From the NCBI RefSeq assembly GCF_002252705.1, contig NZ_NQLA01000002.1:140586-204585 (forward strand): a stretch of 64,000 bases of DNA, given 5' to 3'. The stretch comes from Vulcanococcus limneticus LL. GTDB taxonomy: Bacteria; Cyanobacteriota; Cyanobacteriia; PCC-6307; Cyanobiaceae. Position numbers and translations under genes: made by a program. The first letter of the stretch is position 1; every line of letters begins with the position of its first letter. Shown here in pieces: positions 44,907-54,136 of the stretch. Under the pieces are notes generated by a model. The model searched no databases and was not told the DNA's origin. It saw nothing but the letters and a program-made list of their open reading frames with translations.

Positions 44907-46472
44907 TCAGCCCGCCGCCACCGCCACCTTGCCCACGCCAAGGCTGCGCAGTTCGGCGGTGAGCTGTTGCAGCACCGCCTTGGCGTCGCCGAACACCATC
45001 GAGGTCTGGGGCAGCTCGAACAGGCCGTTGCGCACGCCGGAGTAGCCGGCCCCGAGACTGCGCTTGACCACGAACACCGAGCGGGCCTGGTCCACCTCCA
45101 GCACGGGCATGCCATAGAGGGGGCTGGAGGGGTCGTTCTTGGCCTGGGGATTCACCACGTCGTTGGCGCCCAGCACGATCACCACATCCGTGCGGGGGAA
45201 ATCGGGGTTGATCGTCTCCATCTCAATCAGCTGCTCATAGGGCACATCGGCCTCGGCGAGCAGCACGTTCATATGGCCGGGCATGCGGCCCGCCACCGGG
45301 TGGATGCCGTAGGCCACCTGGATACCGGCGCTCTCCAGCAGCCGCGCCAGCTCCTTGAGGCTGTGCTGGGCCTGGGCTACCGCCAGGCCGTAGCCCGGCA
45401 CGAACACCACCCGCTCGGCGGCCTCCAGGGCCAGGGCGCACTCCTCGGCGGAACAGGACGTGATGCGGCTGTAGCCCGGGTCCTCCCCGGAGCCGCCTTC
45501 GCCCACGGGGGCCGCGGCGGCGCCCAGGGCCCCGCCGAACAGCACCGATGTGAGCGAGCGGTTCATGCCCGTGCACATCACCTGGGTGAGGATCAGGCCG
45601 GCAGCCCCCACCATGGCGCCCGCCACCACCAGGAGCTGGCTGCCCACCACGAAACCGGCAGCGGCGGCGGCCACGCCCGAATAGGAATTGAGCAGGGAGA
45701 TGACCACCGGCATGTCGGCGCCGCCGATCGGCAGGGTGAGGCCGATGCCGAGCAGCAGGGAGGCGACGGTGATCACGACCAGGGCCGGAGCCGGGGTCAG
45801 CAGCCCCAGGGGCAGGGCAGCGCCGGCGGCCAAGGCCACGAGCACCAGGCCGATGTTCACCGCATGGCGCTGGGGTCGCAGCATCCAGGGCGGGGTGGCC
45901 AGCCACTCCTGCAGCTTGGCCATCGCCACCAGCGAACCGGAGAAGGTGACGCCACCCACCAGCACCGAGGCGAGCACAGAGAGCTGACCCAGCAGGTCAA
46001 GGCCGGCGGGCAGGGCAGCGGCCCCGAGGGCCACCAGCAGCGAGGCCATGCCGCCGCAGCCGTTGAACAGGGCCACCACCTCCGGCATCGAGGTCATCGG
46101 CACCCGGTAGGCCACCAGGGCCCCCAGGCCGCCGCCGGCCAGCAGGCCGAGCAGCATCCAGGGCCAGCCGGCCACACCCTGCTCCAGCAGCAGGCCGGCG
46201 ACCGCCACGGCGATGGCCACGGCCGCCAGGCCATTGGCGCTGCGGGCGGTGCGCACCTTCGAGAGCCCCTTGAGGCCCAGGGCCAGCAGCAGCACGGCCC
46301 CAAGATCCAGCGCCAGGTGGACGCTGGGCAACGCGGACGCGGGCATGGAGACAGCTGGCAGGAAGACGGTTGGCAGGGAGACGGTCAGCAGGGAGAAAGG
46401 GGGCAAGGAGGCCGTGGGCAGGAAGAGACCAGGTAGCAGGGAGCCGAACCAGGGGGAGATCAGAGCGACCAT
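44907..46472 (-). CDS. pntB: NAD(P) transhydrogenase subunit beta
   Basis: 521 residues from ATG 46472; the frame is open further upstream but that reading overlaps pntA2. A short hydrophobic Pro/Ser/Val-rich N-terminus precedes the membrane part (about eight helices), and the C-terminal NADP(H)-binding domain III has GYGLAVAQAQH, HPVAGRMPGHMNVLLAEADVPY, VVIVLGANDVVNP and VVKRSLGAGYSGV. With PntA it uses the proton gradient to reduce NADP+ with NADH. Its ATG shares one base with the pntA2 stop. Confidence 0.95.
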   Translation of the reverse strand: MVALISPWFGSLLPGLFLPTASLPPFSLLTVSLPTVFLPAVSMPASALPSVHLALDLGAVLLLALGLKGLSKVRTARSANGLAAVAIAVAVAGLLLEQGVAGWPWMLLGLLAGGGLGALVAYRVPMTSMPEVVALFNGCGGMASLLVALGAAALPAGLDLLGQLSVLASVLVGGVTFSGSLVAMAKLQEWLATPPWMLRPQRHAVNIGLVLVALAAGAALPLGLLTPAPALVVITVASLLLGIGLTLPIGGADMPVVISLLNSYSGVAAAAAGFVVGSQLLVVAGAMVGAAGLILTQVMCTGMNRSLTSVLFGGALGAAAAPVGEGGSGEDPGYSRITSCSAEECALALEAAERVVFVPGYGLAVAQAQHSLKELARLLESAGIQVAYGIHPVAGRMPGHMNVLLAEADVPYEQLIEMETINPDFPRTDVVIVLGANDVVNPQAKNDPSSPLYGMPVLEVDQARSVFVVKRSLGAGYSGVRNGLFELPQTSMVFGDAKAVLQQLTAELRSLGVGKVAVAAG

Positions 46473-46759
46473 CAGCCGGCCCTCCGGCGGAACATCGCCA
46501 GCATCCGATCGGTCACGAGGAAACCTCCCACCACGTTGAACAGAGCGAAGCCCAGGGCCACGGCGCCCAGCAGGCGCAGGCCAGGGGAGGCGGCCTGGCC
46601 AATCAGGGCGAGGGCCGCCAGCAGGGTGATGCCACTGATCGCATTCGCCCCCGACATCAGCGGCGTGTGCAGGGTCGGCGGCACCTTGCCGATCAGTTCG
46701 AAGCCCAGCAGGCTGCCGAGCAGCAGCACCCACAGGGCCTCCGAGAGAGGGCCATTCAT
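46472..46759 (-). CDS. pntA2: NAD(P) transhydrogenase alpha subunit, membrane part
   Basis: 95 residues with three or four helices (LWVLLLGSLLGFELIGKVPPTLHTPLMSGANAISGITLL is the conserved membrane core). In cyanobacteria the alpha subunit is split into a soluble NAD(H)-binding chain and this membrane chain. Its ATG overlaps the stop of pntA1 by 4 bases. Confidence 0.94.
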   Translation of the reverse strand: MNGPLSEALWVLLLGSLLGFELIGKVPPTLHTPLMSGANAISGITLLAALALIGQAASPGLRLLGAVALGFALFNVVGGFLVTDRMLAMFRRRAG

Positions 46760-47946
46760 GCCGCCACCTCCTGGCCGGCCCGGGCGGGGCGAAGGTCCTC
46801 GCGGCGGCAGACGCCGGCGTGACTGAGCAGGCAGGGATCGAGCAGCGGATCCTCAGGGTCGAGGCGCAGCTCGCCCTCCTGGATCAGGGCCTCCAGCAGG
46901 GCCGCCAGGTTGCGGGCATAGAGGGCGCTGGCGTGCTGGGGTAGGGAGGCCGGCAGGTTGCCGGCGCCGATCACCGTCACGCCGTCCACGTCCACGGAGG
47001 CATCGCTGCGGCTGCCGGCACAGTTGCCGCCCTGGCCCACAGCCAGATCCACCACCACGGCACCGGGGCGCAGCAGGCCGAGCATCTCGCGGGTGATCAG
47101 CAGCGGCGCCGGCCGCCCGGGCACCTGGGCGGTGGTGATCACCACGTCCGCCTCGGCCAGATGGGGCGCCAGCAGCTGGCGCTGGGCCTCCAGAAACACG
47201 GCCCCGGCCTCGCGGGCGTAACCGCCCACTTCGCCGGGGGCCTCCTCCAGCCGCGGCGGCTCGATGAAGCGCGCCCCGAGCGACTCCACCTGCTCCCGGG
47301 CAGCCGGCCGCACATCGCTCACCTTCACCAGGGCACCCAGGCGCCGGGCCGTGGCCACCGCCTGCAGCCCAGCCACACCGGCACCGAGCACCACCACACG
47401 GGCCGGCTGCACGGTGCCGGCTGCGGTCATCAGCATCGGGAAGAAGCGATCGAGCGCCGCCGCCGCAAGCAGCACCGCCTTGTAGCCGGCGATGTTGGCC
47501 TGGGAGGAGAGCACGTCCATAGCCTGGGCGCGGCTGATGCGCGGCAGCAGCTCCAGGGCCACGGCCGAGAGGCGCTGGCGCTCCAGCCGCTCGATCAGGC
47601 TGTGGTCGCCGTGGGGATTGAGCAGGCCCAGCAGCAGGGCCTCGGGGCGCAGGGCTTCCAGGCCGCTGCCACCGGCTTCGGCCTCAGTGCCTGGGGCACC
47701 GGGGGTCTGCACCGCCAGCACCACATCGGCCTCGGCCCAGCGCTCCGCGGCCTCCGGGCCCTCGCCCTGGAACAGCTCGGCGCCGGCCTCGGCATAGGCC
47801 TCGTCCGCATAGCCGGAGCGCAGGCCTGCCTGCCGCTCCAGCCACACGGCACAGCCCCGTCCCCGGAGACGCTTCACCGTTTCAGGGGTGGCGGCCACCC
47901 GGGTCTCCCCGGGCTGGCGCTCCCTGGGTACCAACACTCGAATCAA
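46756..47946 (-). CDS. pntA1: NAD(P) transhydrogenase alpha subunit, NAD-binding part
   Basis: 396 residues. The alanine dehydrogenase/PNT fold is shown by VPRERQPGETRVAATPETVKRL at the start, the NAD-binding loop VVLGAGVAGLQAVATARRLGA, and VVITTAQVPGRPAPLLI with GAVVVDLAVGQGGNC. It forms domain I of the proton-pumping transhydrogenase and heads the pntA1-pntA2-pntB operon. Confidence 0.95.
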   Translation of the reverse strand: MIRVLVPRERQPGETRVAATPETVKRLRGRGCAVWLERQAGLRSGYADEAYAEAGAELFQGEGPEAAERWAEADVVLAVQTPGAPGTEAEAGGSGLEALRPEALLLGLLNPHGDHSLIERLERQRLSAVALELLPRISRAQAMDVLSSQANIAGYKAVLLAAAALDRFFPMLMTAAGTVQPARVVVLGAGVAGLQAVATARRLGALVKVSDVRPAAREQVESLGARFIEPPRLEEAPGEVGGYAREAGAVFLEAQRQLLAPHLAEADVVITTAQVPGRPAPLLITREMLGLLRPGAVVVDLAVGQGGNCAGSRSDASVDVDGVTVIGAGNLPASLPQHASALYARNLAALLEALIQEGELRLDPEDPLLDPCLLSHAGVCRREDLRPARAGQEVAA

Positions 47947-48121
47947 GACAGAGCCCTACCAGGGACGGTTCTCCATTCATCGGCCGCCACGCCGGCGGCG
48001 GCAACGGTCGCCGGGGCTTTGTGCGCAGTCCGGCACAGAGGGCCAGAGAGGCCGAGGTGCCCACTTGCCATCCCCACCACGACGTGGCTACCGCGGAGGC
48101 TGAATCTGCTCCGACTTTTCC

Positions 48122-48703
48122 ATGGCTCTCTCGGCGGTCGAGTGCCCTAACGGCGTCTGTCACAGCCACCACGGCGGCCATGCCGTGGACCGCCACACCC
48201 TGCAGGAGCAGCTGCACGCCCACGGGGAGGGCTGGTGTGAGCGGGTGGCCGAGCGGGTCTACGAGATCTCGGTCGACAGCTTCTGCCAGACCGTGATGCC
48301 CAACCTGCACCAGGAGGGCTGGCAGCGCCGGCACCTCGACTGGGAGTTCAAGCTCGACCGCGAGCCGGCCGAGGCCGAGCGCACGGTGGTGGATGGCGCC
48401 ATCAACGCCATGGAGAGCTTCCTGCGCAGCACCGAGGTGCAGCGACTGTTCGTGAAGGAGCTGGTGCAGGGCACCCTGGCCGAAGCCGACCAGAGCGGTC
48501 TGCGCAGTCAGGCCGTGCGCCAGCTGATCGAACGGGAGCTGCTAACCCACCTCCAGGAGCAGCGGGAGCAGCTGCTGGAGCGCCTGGCCACCCAGCTGCT
48601 GAGCGAGGCCAACGGCGATGACGCCCGGGCCCGCCGGGCGGCCGCCGAGGGCATCGAAGAGGTGGAGCACCTCCTGGTCAACCACGCCGAAGCCCTCAGC
48701 TGA
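48122..48703 (+). CDS. Conserved-looking soluble protein of unknown function
   Basis: 193 residues. The N-terminus has a Cys/His-rich segment (CPNGVCHSHHGGHAVDRH), which could bind a metal, followed by a mostly helical protein (WCERVAERVYEISVDSFCQTVMP, NAMESFLRSTEVQRLFVKELVQG, ERELLTHLQEQREQLLERLATQLL). No membrane segments. I do not recognise a characterised family; similar proteins are expected in picocyanobacteria. The last 8 bases overlap the tail of the convergent SDR gene. Confidence 0.75.
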   Translation: MALSAVECPNGVCHSHHGGHAVDRHTLQEQLHAHGEGWCERVAERVYEISVDSFCQTVMPNLHQEGWQRRHLDWEFKLDREPAEAERTVVDGAINAMESFLRSTEVQRLFVKELVQGTLAEADQSGLRSQAVRQLIERELLTHLQEQREQLLERLATQLLSEANGDDARARRAAAEGIEEVEHLLVNHAEALS

Positions 48704-49370
48704 GGCTCGCCAACCAGGTCGAGAGGGCGGAGGCAGCGGCGGCCTCCGCATCGGCTGTGCTGGTGACCTCCACGATCCGGCCGATGCTGGCCGGCGTGGC
48801 CAGGGCCTCCAGGCACACCCGGGCCACCAGCCGCCGGGGGATGCTGCCCTCCCGCTGGCTGTCGGCTGGGCCGTAGCGCACCACCTGGGCCGCCAGGTCG
48901 TCCTCCTGCTCCCGCAGGCCCCCGGGGCGCACCACCGTCCAGTCGAGGCCACTCTGCTCCAGCCAGCGCTCCCCCAACCGCTTCCACACCAGGATCAGGC
49001 CGAACAGGTTGAGGGGATGCAACCAGGCGCCGGCCAGCAGCGAACTCACCAGCACCACCCGCCGCAGGCCCACCGCCTGGCAGGCTGCGATCTGGGAGCG
49101 CACCCCGAAGGCGTCCACCTTCAGGGGCGCCGCCAGATCCACCGAGGGCCTGGCGCCTGTGGCGATCACCAGCGCATCACAGCCCCGCAACGCCGCCTCC
49201 AGGGCTTCGCGATCACCCAGGTCCAGCCGCACCAGCTCGGCGCCGGCCAGACCCTCGAGCACATTGGAGTCCGGACGCAGGATGGCCCGCACGTCATGGC
49301 CCTGGGCCAGGGCCTCCTGAACCACGCGCCAGCCGGTCTTGCCGGAGGCACCGCTCACCGCCACGCGCAT
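48696..49370 (-). CDS. NAD(P)-binding atypical SDR (NmrA/SDR_a5-like)
   Basis: 224 residues. Nucleotide-binding motif GASGKTG (7-13), then AILRPDSNVLEGL, LVRLDLGDREALEAALRGCDALVIATGARP and VGLRRVVLVSSLLAG, with VVRPGGL near residue 150. This is the short atypical SDR class common in cyanobacteria and plastids, relatives of which work in chlorophyll or quinone metabolism or photosystem assembly. No assignment to one of these is possible. Its ATG directly follows the stop of a 58-residue gene. Confidence 0.85.
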   Translation of the reverse strand: MRVAVSGASGKTGWRVVQEALAQGHDVRAILRPDSNVLEGLAGAELVRLDLGDREALEAALRGCDALVIATGARPSVDLAAPLKVDAFGVRSQIAACQAVGLRRVVLVSSLLAGAWLHPLNLFGLILVWKRLGERWLEQSGLDWTVVRPGGLREQEDDLAAQVVRYGPADSQREGSIPRRLVARVCLEALATPASIGRIVEVTSTADAEAAAASALSTWLASLS

Positions 49371-49547
49371 TCAGAACAGGGGCAGAAGCTCCTGTTCTAG
49401 GCAGAGGGCCTGCAGGGCTGCCCCCTGGCGCCTCAGCAGGCGAGCCCGCAGGATCATCGGGTCGATGTCGCACTCGAGGGCGAGGGCGCGCTCAAGCAGC
49501 AGGCGGGGCCCATCGGGGGGACGGGGGGAGGCGGGACGCGCATCCAT
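49371..49547 (-). CDS. Small conserved-looking protein, 58 residues
   Basis: From ATG 49547. After a Pro-rich start, it forms one or two helices (LLLERALALECDIDPMILRARLLRRQGAALQALCLEQ). No motif recognised. Direct abutment with the downstream SDR start (stop 49371, next ATG 49370) supports translation as one unit. It is not clear whether the protein acts with the SDR. Confidence 0.6.
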   Translation of the reverse strand: MDARPASPRPPDGPRLLLERALALECDIDPMILRARLLRRQGAALQALCLEQELLPLF

Positions 49548-49762
49548 GGGCTGGCAGGCAGGACGGGCTGGGCGACAAAACGGACTGGGACGCGGAACGT
49601 TCTGAAAGACCGGATGGGCCGATGGACAGGCGAAAGGCCCTGCTGGAGTGCCCGACAGCGGGGGCTGGCCGGAAGCTAGGGACGCCAGCACCCAGGCGAA
49701 TACGTAGAAACACCTATCTTTCGCCCGGTGCTGCCGGCACACCCCTGGCCGGCGTCAGCACA

Positions 49763-51343
49763 ATGGCGGCCATGGCAGCACCGTCCTTCGATCTGGGGCC
49801 CCGACCGGGCGGTGCCGGCGGTCGCGGCAACAGCGGCCCTGGCGGCGACAACACGATCCGGCCGCGCCAGTGGCAGAGCCAGCTGATCCAACTGCTGCGG
49901 CGCCGGCTGGAGGGCACGCCCCCCAGCGCCACAGCAAGCAGCACGGCCAGCGGCCAGGGCCCTGGCCAGGATGTGCTGATCCACGCCGGTCCCGGCGCCG
50001 GCAAGACGCTCGGGGCCCTGCTGGGATTCCAGCGCCTGCAGGCCGAGGGCCGGCTGCAGCACTTCGTGGTGTTCTGCCACCGCAGCGCGATCGCGGGCCA
50101 GTGGCGCGCTGCGGCCGCCCGACTCGGCCTGCGACTGGCGGAGTGGGAGCCGGAACTCAGCACAGGCCGCGGCCCCTGGGTGGACGGCAGCCACGGCCTG
50201 CTGCTCACCTACCAGGGTGCCGGCCGCAACCTGGAGCAACTGGAGCAGCAGCTCACAGCGTCCGAGGCGCTGAACTGGCTGGCCATCGCCGATGAAGTCC
50301 ACCACCTGGGGGTGGATCCCGAAGAACCGGAAGCCACCGCCTGGGGCCATGCCTTCTCGCGCCTGAGCGCCTCGGCCAGTCTGCGGCTGGGACTCACGGG
50401 CACCCCCTTCCGGGCCGACAACCTCGGCTTCTGTGCGGCCCGCCGGGTGCAGGTGTTCGATGAGGGCGTCTGGGTGGAGCAGATCGCCCCGGATCTGAGC
50501 GTGGAGCCGCGCCAGCTGATCGCCGCCGGCGACGTACGACCGCTGGAGTTCCGCTTCCAGGACGGCTGGGTGGACCACGGCCGCCAGGGCCAGGCCTTCG
50601 AGGACGGCAGCGGCGATGGCCCGGGCGCCGCGGCGCCCCTGGGCGACACCGAGCGCTCGCCCCTGTCGCTGGAGCAGCGCGAGAGCTGGCGGGCCCGCAA
50701 CCTGCGCCGCGCCATCCGCCTGGGGGATTCCAGCAGCATCGCCCTACGGCTGCTGCTGAACGCCCGCCGCCGCCTGGAATCGGTGCGGCGCCAGCACCCT
50801 GAGGCTGGCGGCCTGGTGATCGCCCGCGACATCGCCCACGCCCGCCGCATCAGCGGCCTGCTCGAGGAGGAGGGCGACCGGGTGCACCTGGTGCACTCCC
50901 AGGACCCGGACGCCCAGGCGCGGCTGGCGGCCTTCCAGGGGGGTGAGGCCGACTGGTTGGTGAGCGTCGACATGTGCGCCGAGGGCTTCGATGCCGCGCG
51001 GCTGCGGGTGGTGGCCTATCTCACCACCGTCGTCACCCGCACCCGCTTCGTGCAGGCGATCACCCGGGCCGTGCGCATGGACGACAGCCGCGCGGCCCTG
51101 GAGGCCGTGCCCCGCCACCCCTCCTACGTGTTCGCGCCAGCAGATCCACTCCTGATGCGGTACGCGCGCAGCTGGTCGCTGAGTGAGCCTTACCTGATCC
51201 GGCCCAAGACAACCGCCTTGCCGCCCGAGCCAGCGGCGGGCGGACGGGCCCCAGCACTGCCGCTGCAGGCCGTGGAGGATGGTGCCGGCGAGGTGATCCG
51301 CGTCAAGGGCCCCCAGCTGCCCAGCTTCCTGTCACGCCCCTGA
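49763..51343 (+). CDS. Superfamily 2 DEAD/DEAH-box helicase
   Basis: 526 residues from ATG 49763 (ATG 49772 is also possible; a longer frame from 49622 lacks family sequence). After a Gly/Pro-rich lead, RPRQWQSQLIQLL is the Q-like motif, Walker A is GPGAGKT (76-82), motif II is DEVH at 177, motif III-like LTGTPFR, and motif VI FVQAITRAVRMDD. The second RecA domain has LVSVDMCAEGFDAARLR. It resembles the type III restriction/ERCC3-like helicase family. Nothing next to it points to a restriction or defence system, so a repair or RNA role is equally likely. Confidence 0.85.
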   Translation: MAAMAAPSFDLGPRPGGAGGRGNSGPGGDNTIRPRQWQSQLIQLLRRRLEGTPPSATASSTASGQGPGQDVLIHAGPGAGKTLGALLGFQRLQAEGRLQHFVVFCHRSAIAGQWRAAAARLGLRLAEWEPELSTGRGPWVDGSHGLLLTYQGAGRNLEQLEQQLTASEALNWLAIADEVHHLGVDPEEPEATAWGHAFSRLSASASLRLGLTGTPFRADNLGFCAARRVQVFDEGVWVEQIAPDLSVEPRQLIAAGDVRPLEFRFQDGWVDHGRQGQAFEDGSGDGPGAAAPLGDTERSPLSLEQRESWRARNLRRAIRLGDSSSIALRLLLNARRRLESVRRQHPEAGGLVIARDIAHARRISGLLEEEGDRVHLVHSQDPDAQARLAAFQGGEADWLVSVDMCAEGFDAARLRVVAYLTTVVTRTRFVQAITRAVRMDDSRAALEAVPRHPSYVFAPADPLLMRYARSWSLSEPYLIRPKTTALPPEPAAGGRAPALPLQAVEDGAGEVIRVKGPQLPSFLSRP

Positions 51344-51606
51344 GCCAGGGAGTCCAGAGGAAGACGAGGCAGTCCGACGCGGTAGTGCGACGCGGTAGAC
51401 GCAGCGAGATACCCGAATCAAATACCCCCAGGACCTACCCCAACCAGGCCTCCAAAACCGGGCGCGCGTGTCTGCGCTGGCATGACTTTGCAGCAGTCAC
51501 TACATCGCACAGCCGAAAAAAGTGCGACGTTCTGCGAATCCACACCACAGGTGGGCACCCTGCCCACCAGCGTGGTGCCACGCACCGGTCAACGGGAAGG
51601 AATCCG

Positions 51607-51870
51607 ATGAAAGGCTCGATCCAGCGCCGACTGACCGTCGCCATCAACTGGTCCGCCGCCCGGATCGCCAGCCTCGATTCCCGCGAGTGCTATGAGGACA
51701 GCTATGCCCTCACCGAAGAATTCCGAGAATGGATTCTGTGTGTCGAAGAACACCCGAGCCTGATGGCGGAACACGTTCTGGTGGTGCCCAGCCCCGAGCA
51801 ACTTCAAGTCCTGCTCGAGCTGCGCCAACAGGGGGCCGGCCGCGACGGCGACGGCCTGCTGGAGATCTGA
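51607..51870 (+). CDS. Small soluble protein of unknown function
   Basis: 87 residues from ATG 51607, preceded by a good ribosome site aaggaa 4-9 bases before it. Helical (SLDSRECYEDSYALTEEFREWILCVEEHPSLMAEHVLVV, then SPEQLQVLLELRQQG). No recognised motif. The ribosome site and the orderly amphipathic pattern support a real gene. The upstream 263 bases to the helicase hold nothing I can identify. Confidence 0.7.
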   Translation: MKGSIQRRLTVAINWSAARIASLDSRECYEDSYALTEEFREWILCVEEHPSLMAEHVLVVPSPEQLQVLLELRQQGAGRDGDGLLEI

Positions 51871-51905
51871 GCCGACCCCTCAGCCTCGGGCAGATCCCGC
51901 TGCCG

Positions 51906-51980
51906 AACCAACTGGACCGATGCCAGCTGAGTCCTAGCCAGTTCAATCCCAGCCAACTGATCCCAACCCGACTCATCCCA
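51906..51980. repeat. Five imperfect tandem repeats of 15 bases
   Basis: Units begin at 51906, 51921, 51936, 51951 and 51966; later ones follow agccaactgatccca closely. Read on the plus strand in one frame they give a pentapeptide-like pattern ([20 protein letters not shown]), but that frame has no own start of note. They lie between the 87-residue gene and NTRC. Confidence 0.7.
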
Positions 51981-52032
51981 CGCCGACAGGCCCGTCCCCC
52001 TACACTCAAGGCGAAGTGAGTCCGCCTTAGCC

Positions 52033-53463
52033 ATGGTGTCCGAGGCTTCTGCCGCCCAGGGGTCCGCCGACGCGGTGTCCAGTCAAGGGGGACCCGTTGA
52101 AAATCTGGTGATCGTGGGCTCCGGCCCTGCGGGATACACCGCCGCCATCTACGCCGCCCGGGCCAATCTGAGCCCCGTGGTGATCACCGGCTTCCAGGCG
52201 GGCGGCATCCCCGGTGGCCAGCTGATGACCACCACCCACGTGGAGAACTTCCCCGGCTTCCCCGACGGGATCATGGGCCCCGACCTGATGGATCGGATCA
52301 AGGCCCAGGCCGTGCGCTGGGGCAGCCGTCTGATCGAGGCCGACGCAGACGCCATCGACCTCAGCCAGCGCCCCTACCGCATCAGCACCGAGGGCCGGGA
52401 GATCCGGGCCCATGCCGTGATCCTGGCCACGGGCGCCAGCGCCAACCGGCTCGGCCTGCCCAGTGAGACGGCCTTCTGGAGCAAGGGCATCAGCGCCTGC
52501 GCCATCTGCGACGGCGCCACCCCCCAGTTCCGTAACGCCGAGCTGGCCGTTGTGGGTGGCGGCGACTCCGCCTGCGAGGAGGCCGTCTACCTCACCAAGT
52601 ACGGCAGCCGCGTGCACCTGATCGTGCGCCGCCACGAGTTGCGGGCCAGCAAGGCCATGGCCGACCGGGTGCTGGCGAACCCCGCCATCACGGTGCACTG
52701 GAACCGCCAGGTGGGCGACGTGGCCGGCAGCGCCGACTGGATGGAGCGCCTGCTGCTGCAGGAGGCCAGCAGCGGCGCCCCCGCCGAGGAGCTGACAGTG
52801 AAGGGCCTGTTCTATGCCATCGGCCACACCCCCAACACCCAGTTGGTGCGCGACCAGCTGGAGCTCGATGCCAGCGGCTACCTGGTGACCCGTCCCGGCC
52901 GGCCGGAAACCAGCGCCGAGGGCGTGTTCGCCGCTGGCGATGTGGCCGACGCCGAGTGGCGCCAGGGCGTCACCGCCGCCGGCAGCGGCTGCCAGGCCGC
53001 CCTGGCGGCCGAGCGCTGGCTCACCCACCACGGCCTGGCCGTGACCGTGAGCCACGACCCGGTGGATCCTGAGCCCGCCGGCGAACCCAGGCGCACCGCC
53101 GAGAGCGACGCCAGCAACTTCGACCCCAATGCCCAGTGGCAGAAGGGCGGCTACGCCCTGCGCAAGCTCTACCACGACAGCCCCAAGCCGGTGCTGGTGG
53201 TCTATACCTCACCCACCTGCGGGCCCTGCCACGTGCTCAAGCCCCAGCTCAAGCGGGTGCTTGCGGACCTGGGCGGCGCCGCCCAGGGCGTGGAGATCGA
53301 CATCGAAGCCGACCAGGAGATCGCCGCCCAGGCCGGTGTCACCGGGACGCCCACCGTGCAGCTGTTCTTCCGAAAGGAACTGAAGCAGCAGTTCAGGGGC
53401 GTCAAGCAGCGCAGCGAGTTCAAGGCCGCGATTGAAGGGCTGCTGAGCGCACCGGTGGGCTGA
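52033..53463 (+). CDS. NADPH-thioredoxin reductase with C-terminal thioredoxin (NTRC)
   Basis: 476 residues. FAD motif [17 protein letters not shown], redox cysteines C156 and C159 in CAICDGA, NADPH motif [11 protein letters not shown], then [21 protein letters not shown]. After a linker comes a thioredoxin domain with C396-G-P-C399 and [24 protein letters not shown] reduces 2-Cys peroxiredoxins and other targets with NADPH and is typical of plants and many cyanobacteria. Whole length and both active sites are intact. A perfect-stem hairpin follows the stop. Confidence 0.95.
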   Translation: MVSEASAAQGSADAVSSQGGPVENLVIVGSGPAGYTAAIYAARANLSPVVITGFQAGGIPGGQLMTTTHVENFPGFPDGIMGPDLMDRIKAQAVRWGSRLIEADADAIDLSQRPYRISTEGREIRAHAVILATGASANRLGLPSETAFWSKGISACAICDGATPQFRNAELAVVGGGDSACEEAVYLTKYGSRVHLIVRRHELRASKAMADRVLANPAITVHWNRQVGDVAGSADWMERLLLQEASSGAPAEELTVKGLFYAIGHTPNTQLVRDQLELDASGYLVTRPGRPETSAEGVFAAGDVADAEWRQGVTAAGSGCQAALAAERWLTHHGLAVTVSHDPVDPEPAGEPRRTAESDASNFDPNAQWQKGGYALRKLYHDSPKPVLVVYTSPTCGPCHVLKPQLKRVLADLGGAAQGVEIDIEADQEIAAQAGVTGTPTVQLFFRKELKQQFRGVKQRSEFKAAIEGLLSAPVG

Positions 53464-53469
53464 GGCTTG

Positions 53470-53502
53470 CCCAAAGCCCCCCCGCAACGGCGGGGCTTTG
53501 GG
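53470..53502. terminator. Strong hairpin between NTRC and infA
   Basis: An 11-base stem cccaaagcccc / ggggctttggg (53470-53480 with 53492-53502) closes an 11-base loop between two convergent genes. No long T run follows on either strand, but the AAAG/CTTT base of the stem and the position suggest a bidirectional transcript end. Confidence 0.6.
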
Positions 53503-53539
53503 TCTCGGGAACGGCTGGGGCCCCAGGGGCCCGCAGACT

Positions 53540-53809
53540 TCAGCGGCGCCGGGGGCCGCCGGGGCGGTTGCCGCCGGGACGGGGGCCGGTGGCTCCGGCG
53601 TTGCGCTCCCGGTAGGTGATGCGGCCGCGAGTCAGGTCGTAGGGGCTGATCTCCACCAGCACTTTGTCGCCGGCGAGCAGCTTGATGCGGAACTTGGTGA
53701 GCTTGCCGGCAGCGCGGCACAGGCATTGGTGGCCCGCCGGCTGCTCAAGGGTGACGAGATAGAACCCGTTGCCCTGCTCTTTCTCGATCACGCCGGAGGT
53801 CTCAATCAT
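53540..53809 (-). CDS. infA: Translation initiation factor IF-1
   Basis: 89 residues. The S1/OB fold is clear: TSGVIEKEQGNGFYLVTLEQPAG, CRAAGKLTKFRIKLLAGDKVLVEISPYDLTRGRITYR. Unlike the 72-residue E. coli protein it ends in a Gly/Arg/Pro-rich tail (GGNRPGGPRRR) that could contact RNA. The N-terminus MIETSGVIEKEQGNG differs from the standard MAKEDxIE start; other cyanobacteria carry a more standard infA with the ribosomal proteins, so this may be a second, divergent IF-1-like copy. Confidence 0.85.
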   Translation of the reverse strand: MIETSGVIEKEQGNGFYLVTLEQPAGHQCLCRAAGKLTKFRIKLLAGDKVLVEISPYDLTRGRITYRERNAGATGPRPGGNRPGGPRRR

Positions 53810-53975
53810 GCGGGGCTGCCAGGGAACGTTCGAACTGCTCCGTTCAGCTTAGGTGTCGCCCTCGCCACACCCTTGTCTGCAGAGTCCCGTGGCGAGGCCG
53901 CCAGCCCGTCGCGCCGGGCCTGGGCGGCGTCTAGGGTCGCAACCCCTGCCTCGGCCCGACCCGGGCCCTTTGCCA

Positions 53976-54056
53976 ATGGTGCTGCCACCCCTCTCGTTGG
54001 ACCTGGGCCTGTTGCTGATCTCGATCGGCGTGGTGAACCTGTGGAAGGCTCGCTAG
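53976..54056 (+). CDS. Possible 26-residue single-helix membrane peptide
   Basis: ATG 53976 opens a frame that reads PPLSLDLGLLLISIGVVNLWKAR, a single membrane-spanning helix with a basic end, like the tiny subunits of photosynthetic complexes. It matches none that I know (PetG, PetL, PetN, PsbM and PsbX all differ). No ribosome site is evident. Treat as a candidate only. Confidence 0.3.
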   Translation: MVLPPLSLDLGLLLISIGVVNLWKAR

Positions 54057-54136
54057 GCCTCCTGAGCCGCTCTGGCCGGCCCCATACGCCCGCACGGAGC
54101 CGGCACCGACAGCCGACAACGCCCCTCTGACCGCCC

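Noticed and set aside
44967..46436. A 489-codon open frame antisense to pntB
   Set aside because: Gln/His/Gly-rich shadow frame; pntB is supported by strong family motifs and operon overlaps.
49763..51343. The SF2 helicase as part of a restriction or phage-defence system
   Set aside because: No methylase, nuclease or other defence gene lies within reach; neighbours are small unknown proteins and NTRC.
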